Source: Paraspadella gotoi (taxonomy: Eukaryota; Chaetognatha). Taken from it: a stretch of DNA of 64,000 bases. The stretch's first letter is position 1. Each line of letters starts with the position of its first letter. Below are positions 1 through 13,004 of this stretch, piece after piece. The notes under the pieces are model-generated. The model searched no databases. It saw nothing but the letters and a program-made list of their open reading frames with translations, and was not told the origin of the DNA. The stretch spans positions 23,322,413 through 23,386,412 of the forward strand of contig CM119266.1 of assembly GCA_051294375.1 (NCBI GenBank). Reading direction: 5' to 3'. The translations under genes and the position numbers were made by a program.

Positions 1-177
1 NNNNNNNNNNNNNNNNNNNNNNNNNNNNNNNNNNNNNNNNNNNNNNNNNNNNNNNNNNNNNNNNNNNNNNNNNNNNNNNNNNNNNNNNNNNNNNNNNNNN
101 NNNNNNNNNNNNNNNNNNNNNNNNNNNNNNNNNNNNNNNNNNNNNNNNNNNNNNNNNNNNNNNNNNNNNNNNNNNNN
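1..177. other. Assembly gap (N run)
   Basis: There is no sequence here; the first called base is 178. Confidence 0.99.
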
Positions 178-865
178 ACGACGACGATAAGACGACCGGT
201 TTGGAATAAGAAAAAATCGGCCTTGAGCAGGGAGAGAGGAATAGTGGTCGGGATCGAGGAGAAATCGAAAAGACGATTCGTAAGAGAGGAAGAAATGTCT
301 TCATTATTGAGATATACTACATATAGTTACTTAAAACTAATGTTAAATTTTATTTAGTCAAGTGATCAAGTCGGTTTGCAAGGAACAAAAATGGACAATG
401 GGCATCGTGAAATTGACAAATTGATAAACAATTTTAAAACAATGTACCAAGTGTATGTATTTAATTTATTTTTAATTGGAGAACGAAACAAAACCCCCAA
501 AAAACCCAGAAATGGCAGATCCAAAAGCTGGAGGCGAAGATGGTGCCACAGCTGCTCTCGAAATCGAGGCACGAGAGAAAAGAGTCGAGGTAATGACCCC
601 TACGTTCCATCACCCATAAGGGCTCACCGAAGGCACCTCGCGCCCTGCCCTCGAAAAAAGGGCGGTTCCCTACCGTCGTAGACTTTCCATTATTAGGGAC
701 CCAAACAGAGAAAGAGAGAGAGAGAATGAGAGAGAGAGAGACGATCCCGAGAGACAAAAACAAAGAGAAAGTCCGCATTAATGTCCGACTTAATGGAATT
801 TTTTTTCCCGCCGACGACGAGACGGAAAAAAAAATATAGGGAGAATATATGTACGTGAATCGATA
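178..865. other. Non-coding stretch, no gene seen
   Basis: The stretch has a few short open frames without coding character, a GA-rich patch around 700-760 and A-runs. I see no splice-supported exon and no conserved peptide. Confidence 0.5.
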
Positions 866-1030
866 ATGTTTTGTCGGTCGCTCAATGTTTTGTCGGTCGC
901 TCAATGTTTTGTCGGTCGTTAATTGTTTTGTCGGTCGTTCATTGTTTTGTCGATCGCTCAATGTTTTGTCGGTCGCTCAGTGTTTTGTCGGTCGCTCAAT
1001 GTTTTGTCGGTCGCTCAATGTTTGTCGATT
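866..1030. repeat. 19-bp minisatellite, about 9 copies
   Basis: The unit TTTTGTCGGTCGCTCAATG repeats head to tail with few changes (GCTC/GTTC/GTTA and GGTC/GATC variants). Because 19 is not a multiple of 3, the repeat opens in several frames and creates spurious ORFs on both strands. Confidence 0.9.
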
Positions 1031-1762
1031 TCGTCTGGTATGTTGCGTCAGTTGGCGAATGTTTTGAGGATTGATGAAGGATCGGGTTTCGCAAAAACCG
1101 TTTTGTCTCTGGATTCTTGTTTTGTCTCACGAAAAAAAAAATGTCACGTTGAATGAAAAAATCATGAAGAGAACATAATTTTTTTTTTTCAATTAGGTCG
1201 TCAATCGGATCGATTCGCTGGCAAAGTCAAGTCCTCGCCGTCTTGTTACTATTTTTAGTTTCGCCGCGAGGTGGAAATCGCGGAGGAACTCTTTTAAGTC
1301 ACTTTTCGGTCGGTCGGTGGCTCGGTCGGTTTCTCGGTCGGTCGGTTCGTCCGTAAGTCTCTATGTCCGTCTGCCTGTTTCAGTTTTGTTTGAAGAGCTC
1401 ATACTAACTTAGGTAATACTGAATAATTTTGAATAATACGTGCCAGTAAGGTGATGTATCATGAGATTAATAATGTGCGTATGTTTTATACTGGTGTCGT
1501 CACGTTAACTTGTTAAAATGCGTGCACTTAAGAAAGTCACCTGGTTCTCGTAAATAGTATAGATTTGGAGCCCAATGACACATTAAATGAATTTCAATAT
1601 ACGTTCGCTTCCGTTGGAATTCGCTTCTCCACGATACTTTAATTATTCGTTGTTTACATTTTTATTTTCATTCTCTGCCCACTTTCCCATACCGCTAATG
1701 GAGGAAGGAGGAGGCTTATGTAAACGGCTAATTTCTAGCCACGTCCCTTTCTCTCTCTCTCT
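1031..1762. other. Non-coding stretch with CGGT-type simple repeat
   Basis: A short tandem of CGGT/GGTCGGT units lies at about 1306-1350. The remainder is mixed sequence without recognisable coding potential and ends in a CT run that enters the gap at 1763. Confidence 0.5.
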
Positions 1763-2050
1763 NNNNNNNNNNNNNNNNNNNNNNNNNNNNNNNNNNNNNN
1801 NNNNNNNNNNNNNNNNNNNNNNNNNNNNNNNNNNNNNNNNNNNNNNNNNNNNNNNNNNNNNNNNNNNNNNNNNNNNNNNNNNNNNNNNNNNNNNNNNNNN
1901 NNNNNNNNNNNNNNNNNNNNNNNNNNNNNNNNNNNNNNNNNNNNNNNNNNNNNNNNNNNNNNNNNNNNNNNNNNNNNNNNNNNNNNNNNNNNNNNNNNNN
2001 NNNNNNNNNNNNNNNNNNNNNNNNNNNNNNNNNNNNNNNNNNNNNNNNNN
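1763..2050. other. Assembly gap flanked by CT on the left and GA on the right
   Basis: An N run of 288 bases. The left flank is (CT)n and the right flank is (GA)n, so the strand sense of the microsatellite flips across the gap. That is compatible with an inverted-repeat junction inside it. Confidence 0.95.
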
Positions 2051-2082
<32 letters not shown>

Positions 2083-2614
2083 CATAAAAAAAGGATACGC
2101 AGAAAGAAGTCCGAAAAAAATAGAGAAAAATAGAGAAAAAAACTGAGGATGAAAAAAAGAAGCAATGAATGAAAGGAAGAAAAAAAAAGAAAGAAACTGA
2201 AAAAAAAACGAAGAAAAAGATCGGGCGAAGCCAAACCAAAGAAACTAATGGATATTCGTCGTCATCAAAGATCTTTTCAAAACAAACCCCCTTTTGAAAA
2301 GAGAGAAGAAAACACTGATAATGAAAAAAATGCTGGGGAAAAAAAACAAAAACTCTCGGAGTCTTGGCGAATTCGCCAACGCGTCTTCATTGCTCTCTTG
2401 TTTTTTTTTTTCCTTGGAAATTTACGCAGCCAAACAAATTCGTTTGCTTGATTTTTTTTTCTGTACAAGAGATATTTCTTAATTTAATTTTTTGTATTGC
2501 AGAGATTTTATCAGTTTTATTGAAATGCTCTCTGTTATTTCAGAAAAAAAAAAGTTTCTTTTTTGAATTTAAAACCAAAAGAAACGCTTGGATGAAAGGG
2601 GAAACTGATTTATT
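2051..2614. other. A-rich and T-rich low-complexity DNA
   Basis: After a GA run the sequence is a purine-rich stretch (about 2090-2350) followed by T-rich DNA. No exon is recognisable. Confidence 0.5.
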
Positions 2615-3140
2615 AAATTGGCACAACCAATATGAAAATTATTCATTCATTTAATAACTGAGCTATCTTGCCCATGACTTTGGACAGGCTTTGGTGGTTT
2701 AAGGTCTCCATCACTCTTACGAGATAATGACATAGCAGGTCCCTGCCAGCTTTCAAATTTATTCAAGTTTATTCACTCCCAGAGTTCCTGGCTTCCCTAT
2801 CAATGAAGTGGAATAATGTTTCAAAGAATATTTCAATTGCATAAAAAGACCACCTCCTTAAGTATTAGATCGGGGAATACTATGAAATTGGTACAACCAA
2901 TATAAAAATTATCCATTCATTTAATAAATAAGCTATCTTGCCCCTGACTTTGGACAGGCTTTGGTGGTTTAAGGCCTCCATCACTCTTACAAGATAATTA
3001 CATAGCAGGTCCCTGCAAGCTTTCAATCAAGACTCTCTCACAGTCCTGTTTATTCACTCCCAGAGTACCTGGCTTCCCTATTTTATACTCCGCCCAGCAT
3101 CAATATACAAGGAGCTGAACTTTATGAAATTGGTAAAACC
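2615..3140 (+). repeat. Dispersed repeat family A, tandem pair
   Basis: Two similar units start at about 2616 and 2885, and a third start (AAATTGGTAAAACCA) lies at 3124. Shared landmarks are GACTTTGGACAGGCTTTGG, CATAGCAGGTCCCTGC and TTTATTCACTCCCAGAGT. Related fragments lie at 4365-4445 (+), 18190-18300 (-) and about 62230-62255 (-). It is probably a non-autonomous mobile element or SINE-like repeat. I see no tRNA-like head, so the class is open. Confidence 0.75.
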
Positions 3141-4364
3141 ATTATAAAAATGACAAATGATCCATGAATGAAAGATGGTATGAATTTGAAAAAAAAATTA
3201 TTTAAGAGAGGGGAGAGGGAACGGGGAAATAGACGGATAGAAAAAAAAGATAGAAAACTAAAAAGAAGGAGAAAAATACGAAGACAATGAAAACGGTAGG
3301 AAAAAAGGGGAAATGGGTAGAAAAATAAGTGGAAAATGAAAATATAAAGAGGGGGGTGGAGAAATATAAGAAAAAATGGGAAAAAAAGGTAAAAGGAAAA
3401 AAAGGTAAAAGGAGAAAAAGTGAAGAGAGAAAAAGAGGAGGCGGAAACAAAGTCGGAGCCAATGGCCTTTGGAAAAGAAGACTCTAACCTCCGAAAAAAA
3501 AGAAAGAATAGGACGAAATTCTTGTGCCATGGAGTTATAGTGCACCGGCGGCTGTTGAGAATCCGATATACTGACGTCGGCGAACATTGATTATTTGAAA
3601 CCGATATAGTCAATCCCGGAGTCGAGGTCATTGATCAATGGTGATAAACGATTGGATTCAAAAATGGAAATCAGTTACTTTTGGTGAGTAAAGAAAATCC
3701 TGACGTAATTAGTCGAACATCTCAGCCCAAAAAGCTATGTCACGCCCTGACTGTATATAAAGATGAACGACCCCATTGGTCGCATCTTGTGAATGGACGG
3801 CTTCCATTCGTCGCCAAAGACGAATAGAATACGTTAATGATTAAGTACTTTTGCCAGAAATGGAATGCCATTGGCGATTTCGTCTGAAAAGCTCGGCCTC
3901 ATTGGGGGAAGGAAAGGCGATACGAGGCGCCAAAGCTTCCTTGTTTCGAGCCGGGGCGACGAGTGCTGCCATCTTCTTCGCGCCTCGTCCGGGAGAAAAA
4001 AAGAAGGAAAAAGATGGAGAATACTAGAGAGAGAGAGAAGGAGAGAGAGATAGAGAGTAAGGGAAAATATATAATGAAAAAGGAGCTGAATAATGGATCT
4101 TTTTGCTTCTGACTGGTTATTCATTATCAATGAAAGAGGCGACGAGAAATGGAAAATATGAGAAACGCATTCAACAAAATAATGAGGCTTCCCCATTTTT
4201 TAATACGTCCCCCTTTTTTCCCCATTTTTTATTCTATTCTTTTTGAAACTGATTTTGTTGTTCCATGTGACGGAATTATTTTTTACTTCTGCCCGTCTCT
4301 CTGCAGTCTCTCGTTAGCTCCTTTCTTCTCCCTCTATTTTCTTCGAATAAGTTATACTTTAGAA
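3141..4364. other. Non-coding stretch with a TATA-like motif
   Basis: A purine-rich block at 3190-3500 is followed by mixed sequence. TATATAAAG at 3753-3761 (+) would be a good TATA box, but no coding exon could be tied to it. GA runs occur at about 4025-4055. Confidence 0.4.
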
Positions 4365-4445
4365 AAGTGTTACCACCAATATAAAAATTGTCCATTTATG
4401 CAATAAATTACTTATCTCGCCACAGACTTTGGACATGCTTAAGGT
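4365..4445 (+). repeat. Family A repeat fragment
   Basis: It matches the 5' part of the units at 2616 and 2885 (ACCAATATAAAAATTGTCCATT, split around GACTTTGGACATGCTT) and is cut off by a CT microsatellite at 4447. Confidence 0.65.
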
Positions 4446-4589
4446 CTCTCTCTCTCTCTCTCTCTCTCTCGAGACGTGAGGGAGGAGTGGGGAGAGAGAC
4501 GATGAGAGACGGAGAGAGGACGGAGGGAGAAAATAGTAGGAGAGAGAGAGAGAAGAGAGACAGGAAAAATATTTCCTAAAAAATCCGAT

Positions 4590-4822
4590 TTTCAAAACTT
4601 ACACCTTAAACTCAATTTGCATATTTTAATCAAGAGCCTCTTTCTTGTACTGAACTGTCGGCGCGCGAGGGAAAAAATGGGATAAAAAAGAAAAAAAAAG
4701 AACAAAGAACCAAAAGATAGAAGGAAAAACAAAATGCTGAAGTAAAATACGATTTTTTTTCCGTGAAAAGTTTGTTCACAAATTCAACGACGCATCTCTG
4801 TCTGCTTTTTCCAACCACTTCT

Positions 4823-4900
<78 letters not shown>

Positions 4901-5565
4901 CTCTCTCTCTCTCTTTATTATAAATCATCGAAAGATTGGTTCGCCGGTCTCGGATGACCCAAATTGATATCGGGGTGGGCCCCCTTTTATAATTCGTCGG
5001 ACCCCATGCCCCAAATTATGACGCATCTCATCTCGAAATTCGTTCAAAGGGCGTCGCGTCCGTTCATCCTTCCGTCCGTCCGTCCGTTTTGACGACGGCG
5101 CGACGATTCGTCAAAAGGCGAAGATTCGAAAATAATAAACCCCTGAATTCCCCGACCCCTTCCGGTTATTTCCTTTCCGCTCTTCTCTTTTTCTTTTTTC
5201 CCTTCTCATATTTCCCTCACACACCCTCCTCCCTTCTCTTTGCGGCTTCAACTGACTTTCACGGCTTCCCAAAAAAAATTGGCCGAAGTTTTGGCGGAAA
5301 AAAAAGATTTTGGAGATTCCAGAATCGCTTTAAATTCTTTTTTTTCCCCTCTTTTTATTTTTATGACGATTTTCTGAAATTTTGGCTTTTATTCATGAAG
5401 ATGTAACTGATAATATAAACTAAATAACTTTTTGTGAATAAAACAATTACAAAAGTCTCACAAAATTCTCCTTTTTTATAAACTTCTATCCAATTTCATA
5501 AATCAATAAACTTGAGTCACTCCCCCCCCTCTGTCTGTATGTCTCTCTCTCTCTCTCCTCTCTCT

Positions 5566-5630
<65 letters not shown>

Positions 5631-5917
5631 TCCCTTCGCCGAATCGAAATAAATTAAGAATAAACTCACTTCGACGAGAGAAGACATTTCCGTTTTCATC
5701 CCTCGAGCGCCGATCATCTCGCGCAGTAGATATCTATTCCGGGCACTCTCACTCCCCTCTCTCTCTTACTCTCTCTTTTTATTATCTTTCTCTGTTACTT
5801 TTCTTTTCTTGGCTATTCCTTCAACTATCTCGCTCTCCCCTCAGCTTCATCCTCTTTAGTCTCTACCTCCCTCCCTTTCATTTCATCTCTCTCTTCATCT
5901 CTCATCTTCTCTCTCTC

Positions 5918-5956
<39 letters not shown>

Positions 5957-6790
5957 TCTCTCTCTCTCTCTCTTTCCTTAATTAGATTTTTCGGTTCAGG
6001 TTCACCTTGGAAGGGGGGATTTTTTGTCGATGTTGCTTCCTTTCTCCTTACTTTCTCTTTTACCTTTCCCTTTCTCCCTTTTTTAAATTTAAACTTCTGT
6101 TCTTTCCTCCTTTTGCTCCTTCTCCGCTTTATATTTTCATAATTCTCCTTCCTCCCCCTCATTCTCCTTCCCTATTTTTGTTCTCCATCCCCCATAGCTG
6201 GCAAGCAAGGCTTTTGCAGCGGGAATTTGTCTTTGTCAAATTTTTCCCCGCTCTGATTAAAGTGATTAAGCTTAAATGATTTAAAACCTCGGGCCGGGCG
6301 GCGGGAAAATTTGAAAGGCGTCCATTTAGGTCCTGAACTTATTGACACGCGGAATAAGTTTTGAAAAATTCTATGGACCGGAAATTTAAAGCTTTTTCTG
6401 GTGTTTAACACGGATGGGAAACTTACAAAAAAAAAACATTAATTTTTTAAAATATTTTGAATATTAATAATGGATAAATTTCGTTTTAATTAAGTCTTTT
6501 TAAAATAAATTTAACTCAGGAGTGTAACTGTGATTAAAAGAAAAATAAAATTAAAAAAGAAATATTATTTCCTGTAAATTCATTCAAACGAGGGATAAAC
6601 CAAAAAAACACATCATATAATTATTATAATTTATATAATATAATTTAATTCAATAAAACATCTGTTTTGTTGCTCTATTAATCGTTTTATCTTCCCTGTC
6701 TCACTCTTTTCCCTTACCGTCGCCTTGACAATAAGACTAATGATATTTATCTCTTCACTGGAAATAAAGGAAAAATCTTCTTACCTTCTT

Positions 6791-6845
<55 letters not shown>

Positions 6846-7053
6846 CTCTCTCTCCTCTCTCTCACCTGTAGCTCTCTTCCCTCTTTTCCTCGCTTCAACC
6901 ATCGTGGCACCCAGCCCCATTCATTACTCGCCTGCCAACACAGCGCACATTAAGACGGATCGACCAAGGGGAGAACTTCGTTTATTCTTTCCATTAGTCG
7001 AAACAAGAAAAGGAAGGAAAGAGAGGGGAGATGGTTTTTTTTATCTTCTCTCT

Positions 7054-7126
<73 letters not shown>

Positions 7127-7690
7127 TCTCTCTATATCGTCCTTTTTCCGCGTGATTTAACATTATATTCGCGTTTCGTTCTCCATCCTTTTACTCTCGG
7201 TAACTTCTCGCGTTCGAGGCGTCGATAATGAAGAGCGGCGTCGCCGTCGCCGTCGTCTTCGCCGTTTGTCTTCTCCTTTGCCTTTCGTCATCGTCTTCGT
7301 CTTCGCCATCGTCTTTGCTGTGGCCATCACCGTTGCCTTTCATCGTCGCAGTCTACATCGCCGTCATCGTCATCAGCATCATCATCTTCGCCTTCGCCAT
7401 CGTTTTTTTTCTGTCGTCTTCGCCGTTGTCTTCGTCTTCGCGTTTTCGTTATTCGTTTTCGCCGTCGCCCTCGCATCAAATCAGAGAGAGAGAATTGAAC
7501 GATAATGTAGATAACGTTTGTGAACGGGTGTGTGGTTGACCAAGGTTTGACATTTCAAGTACGAAAAGAATGTCGTTTAAGCTGACATTGTATTTGTTGT
7601 CACCTATATTGGTCTTCGTCGTTCTAAACGCTTGTTGCCGACGTCAACGTCCGTCACGGTCCTCATTCCCTTCGAAGTCGACGATTCCTT
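4590..7690. repeat. Left arm of large inverted duplication 1
   Basis: This segment is matched in reverse complement by 9284-11076 plus 16096-17370. Example pairs are 4600-4680 with 17280-17370, 5695-5750 with 16150-16215, 6201-6410 with 10555-10740, and 7615-7690 with 9284-9350. The arms differ by frequent one- to three-base indels, the left arm often carrying extra bases. No convincing exon occurs in it. It contains CT microsatellites at about 4826-4917, 5541-5629, 5918-5973, 6795-6866 and 7047-7133, and a GTC/TCG-rich block at 7225-7470. Confidence 0.9.
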
Positions 7691-7824
7691 TGTTGTTGTT
7701 GTTGTCGTCGGTCGTCGTCGTCGTCGTCGTCGTTGTCTCTAGAAAAACGAGAATCAGACGAGGAAACAAGGCGAAGGCGGATGTTCTGTCACGTGACATC
7801 ACGGACACTCGCTCGCGTCACGGC

Positions 7825-7919
<95 letters not shown>

Positions 7920-8024
7920 ATTCCTTCTCTTTTCTCTCTTCGTTTCTCTTCGTCTCTCTTTTGCTTTGTCGCTGGCCCAGGCTACGCCCCTCATTCATAC
8001 GTACCCAATCTCTCTCTCTCTCTC

Positions 8025-8116
<92 letters not shown>

Positions 8117-8803
8117 TCTCCCCTCTCTCTCTCTCTTGACGCCGGAACTTTGCCCGCTGAAACGTTTGTTGTGTCGAACGAAGCGGCGGGATGTGCCGGG
8201 AGGGTCAAAGGAGTTAGGGATGGGGTTGACGGTTGAGGATTGAGATAAAAATAGGACATAGAGTGTCAACGTTGTTTGAGATAGAGCAAGATTGCCAAAA
8301 AAAGAAGAAATACGCTGGAGAATGAGAATGTACAAATACTGATTGTAACGAATAAATAAGATTAAATTTTAATGATACTTAACTGCTACTAACTCAGAAA
8401 AATAAATATAAATTAATATGTTGTAAAAGTTTCAAAGAATTACAAAAATGATTTGATTATGAAAAGTTGGGCAAACATAGTAGAAAAAAAAAGTTATTTG
8501 ATCAAAGAAGTTTCATAATGGATGTTTAAAAAACAATTTCAGTTCATTTTACTTTTTTAGGATTGAATAAATTGAAAAAAAATTACGGATAAATGAGAAG
8601 AGACAACGAGGGTAAAGTCTAAGACTACAACAACCAACAACAACTTCAACGACAACGACGACGTTTGGCGAAGAGACAAAATGAATGTTTCGGATAATCA
8701 ACGCAAATCCCGTGTCGACCGAGACGATGGCGAGGGGGGCGAGAAGACGCCGGCAAAGATCCGATGAGATGAGAAAATTAGAGAGAGACGAGGAGAGAGA
8801 GAC

Positions 8804-8838
<35 letters not shown>

Positions 8839-8979
8839 AGATGAGAGAGAGAGAGAGAAAAATAATGAATCTTTAAGACGGATAGGAAAACAAATCGACA
8901 TATGACGCGTGCGAAAAAAAATACAGCGCAAGGGAGGACCATAAATAATCGTTTCACTCTCTCTCTCTCTCTCTCTCTG

Positions 8980-9039
<60 letters not shown>

Positions 9040-9258
9040 TCTTCGACGCCCAGAGTTCAATTCCCCCTTCAGTTTCTAAATCAACGTCCAACAAAATTCC
9101 GAGGCGCAACAAAAAAAGCTAGAAAAATACGACGGACAGGACTTGGCTTTTTGAGGAAACGAAAAGAAGAGCAAAAAGAATTTAGGAGAGAGAGAGAGAG
9201 ATGAGAGAGAGACGAGAATGAGAGACGAGAGCGGAGAGAGAGAGAGAGAGATGAGAGA
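7691..9258. other. Spacer of inverted duplication 1, mostly microsatellite
   Basis: (GTC)n lies at about 7700-7735. The palindromic E-box GTCACGTGAC is at 7788-7797. CT runs lie at 7829-7918 and 8010-8137. AT-rich unique DNA covers 8340-8600. GA runs lie at 8778-8860 and 9188-9258, and a CT run at 8957-9036. No gene was recognised. Confidence 0.6.
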
Positions 9259-9283
9259 NNNNNNNNNNNNNNNNNNNNNNNNN
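9259..9283. other. 25-base assembly gap at the turn of inverted duplication 1
   Basis: The reverse-complement copy of 7615-7690 begins directly after this N run, so the gap marks the inner edge of the right arm. Confidence 0.97.
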
Positions 9284-10977
9284 GTCGACTTCGAAGGGAA
9301 TGAGGACCGTGACGACGTTGACGTCGGCAACAGCGTTTAGAACGACGAAGACAATATAGGTGACAACAAATACAATGTCAGCTTAAACGACATTCTTTCG
9401 TACTTGATGTCAACCTTGTCAACCACACCGTTCACAACGTTATCTACATTATCGTTCAATTCTCTCTCTCTGATTTGATGCGAGGGCGACGGCGAAAACG
9501 ATAACGAACGCGAAGACGAAGACAACGGCGAAGACGACAGAAAAAAACGATGGCGAAGGCGAAGATGATGATGCTGATGACGATGACGGCGATGTAGACT
9601 GCGACGATGAAGGCAACGGTGATGGCCACAGCAAAGACGATGGCGAAGACGAAGACGATGACGAAGGCAAAGGAGAAGACAACGGCGAAGACGACGGCGA
9701 CGGCGACGCCTCTTCATTATCGACGCCTCGAACGCGAGAAGTTACCGAGAGTAAAAGGATGGAGAACGAAACGCGAATATAATGTTAAATCAGCGCGAGA
9801 CGGCCGTGGCGGGCAAAAGGACGATATAGAGAGAAGAGGGGAGCAGAGAGAGAGGAGAGAGAGAGAGGAGAGAGAGAAAGAGAGAGAGGAGGGAGTAAAA
9901 AAAAAACCATTCTCCCTCTCTTGTTCCTTCCCTTTTCTTTGTTCGACTAATTGGAAAGAAATAAGACGGAAGTTCTATCCGGCCCTGCTGGGTCGATCCC
10001 GTCTTAATGTGTCGCGTTGGTGGTTGCAGGGCGAGGTGAATGAATGGGGCTTGGTGCCGTGGATTTAGAGAGTACGATGGTTGATAAGCGAGGGAAGAGG
10101 GGAAGAGAGCGGTGAAGCAGGGTGAGAGAGGAAGAGAAGTAGAGAGAGAGAGAGAAGAGAGAGATAGAGAGAGAAGAAATTTTTGCGCTTTTATTTCGCA
10201 GTGAAGAGAGTAAATATCATTAGTCTTATTGTCAAGGCGACGGTAAGGGAAAAGAGTGAGACAGGAAGATAAAACGATTATAGAGCAACAAACAGATGTT
10301 TTATTGATTAAATTATATTATATAAATTATATAATTATATGATGTGTTTTTTGGTTTATCCCTCGTTTGAATGAATTTACAGGAAATAATATTTCTTTTT
10401 TTAATTTTATTTTTCTTTTAATCACAGTTACACTCCTGAGTTAATTTATTTAAAAAGACTTAATTAAACGAAATTTATCCATTATTAATATTCAAAAATA
10501 TTTTAAAAATTAATGTTTTTTTTTTGTAAGTTCCCATCCGTGTTAAACACCAGAAAAGCTTTAATTTCCGTCCATAGAATTTTTCAACCTTATTCCGCGT
10601 CATAAGTTCAGGACCTAAATGGACGCCTTTCAAATTTTCCCGCCGCCGCCCGAGGTTTTAATCATTTAAGCTTAATCACTTTATCAGCGGGAAAAATTTG
10701 ACAAGACAAATTCCCGCTGCAAAAGCCTTGCCAGCTATGGGGATGGAGAACAAAAATAGGGGAAGGAGAATGAGGGGGAGGAAGGAGAATTATGAAAATA
10801 TAAAGCGGAGAAGGACAAAAGGAGGAAAGAACAGAAGTTTAAATTTAAAAAGGGAGGAAAGGGAAAGGTAAAAGAGAAAGTAAGGAGAGAAGGAAGCAAC
10901 ATCGACAAAAATCCCCTTCCAAGGTGAACCTGAACCGAAAAATCTAATTAAGGAAAGAGAGAGACGAGAGAGGAGAG

Positions 10978-11016
<39 letters not shown>

Positions 11017-11076
11017 ATGAAAGGGTAGGGAAGGTGACGACAAGAGATAGAAGCTGAGGGGAGAGGCGAGACTAAC
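9284..11076. repeat. Right arm of inverted duplication 1, inner part
   Basis: Reverse complement of about 5880-7690. It ends at 11076, where the 5-kb element interrupts the homology. The copy has fewer extra bases than the left arm. It contains GA runs near 9840-9895 and 10965-11010 and no recognisable exon. Confidence 0.88.
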
Positions 11077-12400
11077 AGTAACTTTTTTTCTTTACTTCGA
11101 TAAACTGGAGGGAGCGGATATCTCTCAACTTGGAGTTGGAATCAGCCAGGCTATGAGTAATATGAGTGCAGGAAAGGTGAGCTTGTGGTTCCCGCCCATT
11201 GGAGGGATTTTTGCAAATTACACAAAAATTGGCGCTCAGGCACCGACCTAAACAATTTGTTTTTTAAATATTGCTCTAGCGCAAGTTATTAATGAAGCTT
11301 GCCCCTATCATTTTTGTGGCTGCATAAATACTCCGGAGACGACAGACTACATAATGATGTTATAAAATTCTTTAAATTAATTTTATTGTTTTTGGTTTTA
11401 AATAATTAATTTAGTCAAAATAATATTCAAAACGTATTCTGAAAATATCCAAACGTAATTGATTCCTTTTTTATAGCGAAAATGATACATTGAACAAGAG
11501 CAGTTTAATAAATAACAAATAAATATTTTACAAAAATTATTTTAAATACCAAAAAATATTTTCTTCCAATATTTATAAAAAATATATTATACGTCTTAAA
11601 ACTAATTAAAATAATTTAAAAACTACTAAAACGGTTTTGAAAAGGCAGACATCATGACTGATATCCAAATCTATTTTTGTTTTAAAATTTGATATTCTTG
11701 TTCTTGGTTTACAGTCCTCACTACATTTGAAAAAATAAGAAATCAATCCCTTTTTCAAAACCTTAATAAAATACGATAGGGTCAATGTACGTTGAAAAAC
11801 AATTTAAATTAACCTTTGAAAATGTAATATCTACTTGCTATCAAAATTTTAAATGAGACAGAATAAGATTTGCCAAAGATATGCAAGGGAAAAGTGTCAT
11901 TATTTTATATTTTTTTATGAAAAAAAGAATAAGATTTTTTTAACTAGGGCTATTGAAGGCGTATCTCTCATGGCGCAAAGGCAGCTGAGGCACGAGGTTA
12001 TTCGAAAGACTAGGATTTAGTAAGGACTTAACATTTTTTTGCAATATTTGAGGGACAACCTCACCCAACATTTTGAGTTCACCTAATCCTTTTTTTTCTT
12101 ACTAACATTGTACAATCAAATCAGAGTTCTAATGCGTACTAATGAGTAAGACATTCCATGCAATGAAAGTTTTTTATAATCAAAAAACCGAGTATTGGTA
12201 AAGGGGTGGCGCCGCGCATCACATCATATGATTTTTGAAATATTTTTTTTGCAAAAGATTTTACAGTAACAATGCTGCTAAAACATCTGAAAAAAACATT
12301 AACAAAATCTAAAAATAATCGAATTTTTTGAAATAAATATCTTTTAAAGCTTTATTACTACACGGGCGAAACACCAATCTATCTGTAGTTAGGGGTAGTC
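11077..12400 (+). repeat. Left long terminal inverted repeat of the 5-kb element
   Basis: It aligns with the reverse complement of 14745-16095. Shared landmarks include ACATTGAACAAGAGC, TAAGATTTGCCAAAGATAT, GACTAGGATT..GTAAGGACTTAA and CATTTTGAGT.TCACCTA. Divergence is higher than between the duplication arms, which suggests an old element. Confidence 0.8.
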
Positions 12401-13004
12401 CCACTCATATGGAATGCAACTTTTCTTAAAATCGTTAAAGCATAAGGATGCGTCGGCAATTGCAATAGACGAGAGACGAGAGAGAGAGAGAGAGACGAAG
12501 AGAGCAGAGAGAGAGAGAGAGAGAGAGAGAGAATCGCCGTTTTCGGACAAAATCAACGAAAGAAGAGCGCGTTCACATACTATTTTGGGGTGGGCAGTTC
12601 GGGATTTTTACATTTTTCGCTCAAATTAATCTTTAGTTCAAACTGCGTGAGCGTAGAATGGTCTTACCGTGCGCCTCAAGAACGGTAGTGAAAGGTTCAG
12701 TAACCTAGACAACTCAATAAACAAATTATTGACGACGCCGTAAGCAGCGCTGTACAGACTATGCAGTGGGGCAATACAGCTATTCAGTAAACGTACGACT
12801 AATTTTTACAGAGAGAGAGAAGGAGACATAAAAGATAATTGTTTGTTTTTTTGTTTTAGTCGGATTTGCTTATCAGCAAGATCCCGACTCTAATAATTGC
12901 GGGCCTAATTGGTAAAAACAATAAACATAAAATAATAATTTCACTATTTGACAGCACCAATTGCTTTCATTGACGTGATGGGGCGAATTTACGCTGGAAA
13001 TTTT

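Noticed and set aside
7570-8335. Long SLSLSL or ERERER frames, here and at most CT/GA runs
   Set aside because: Translations of dinucleotide repeats are always open; no flanking coding sequence or start context.
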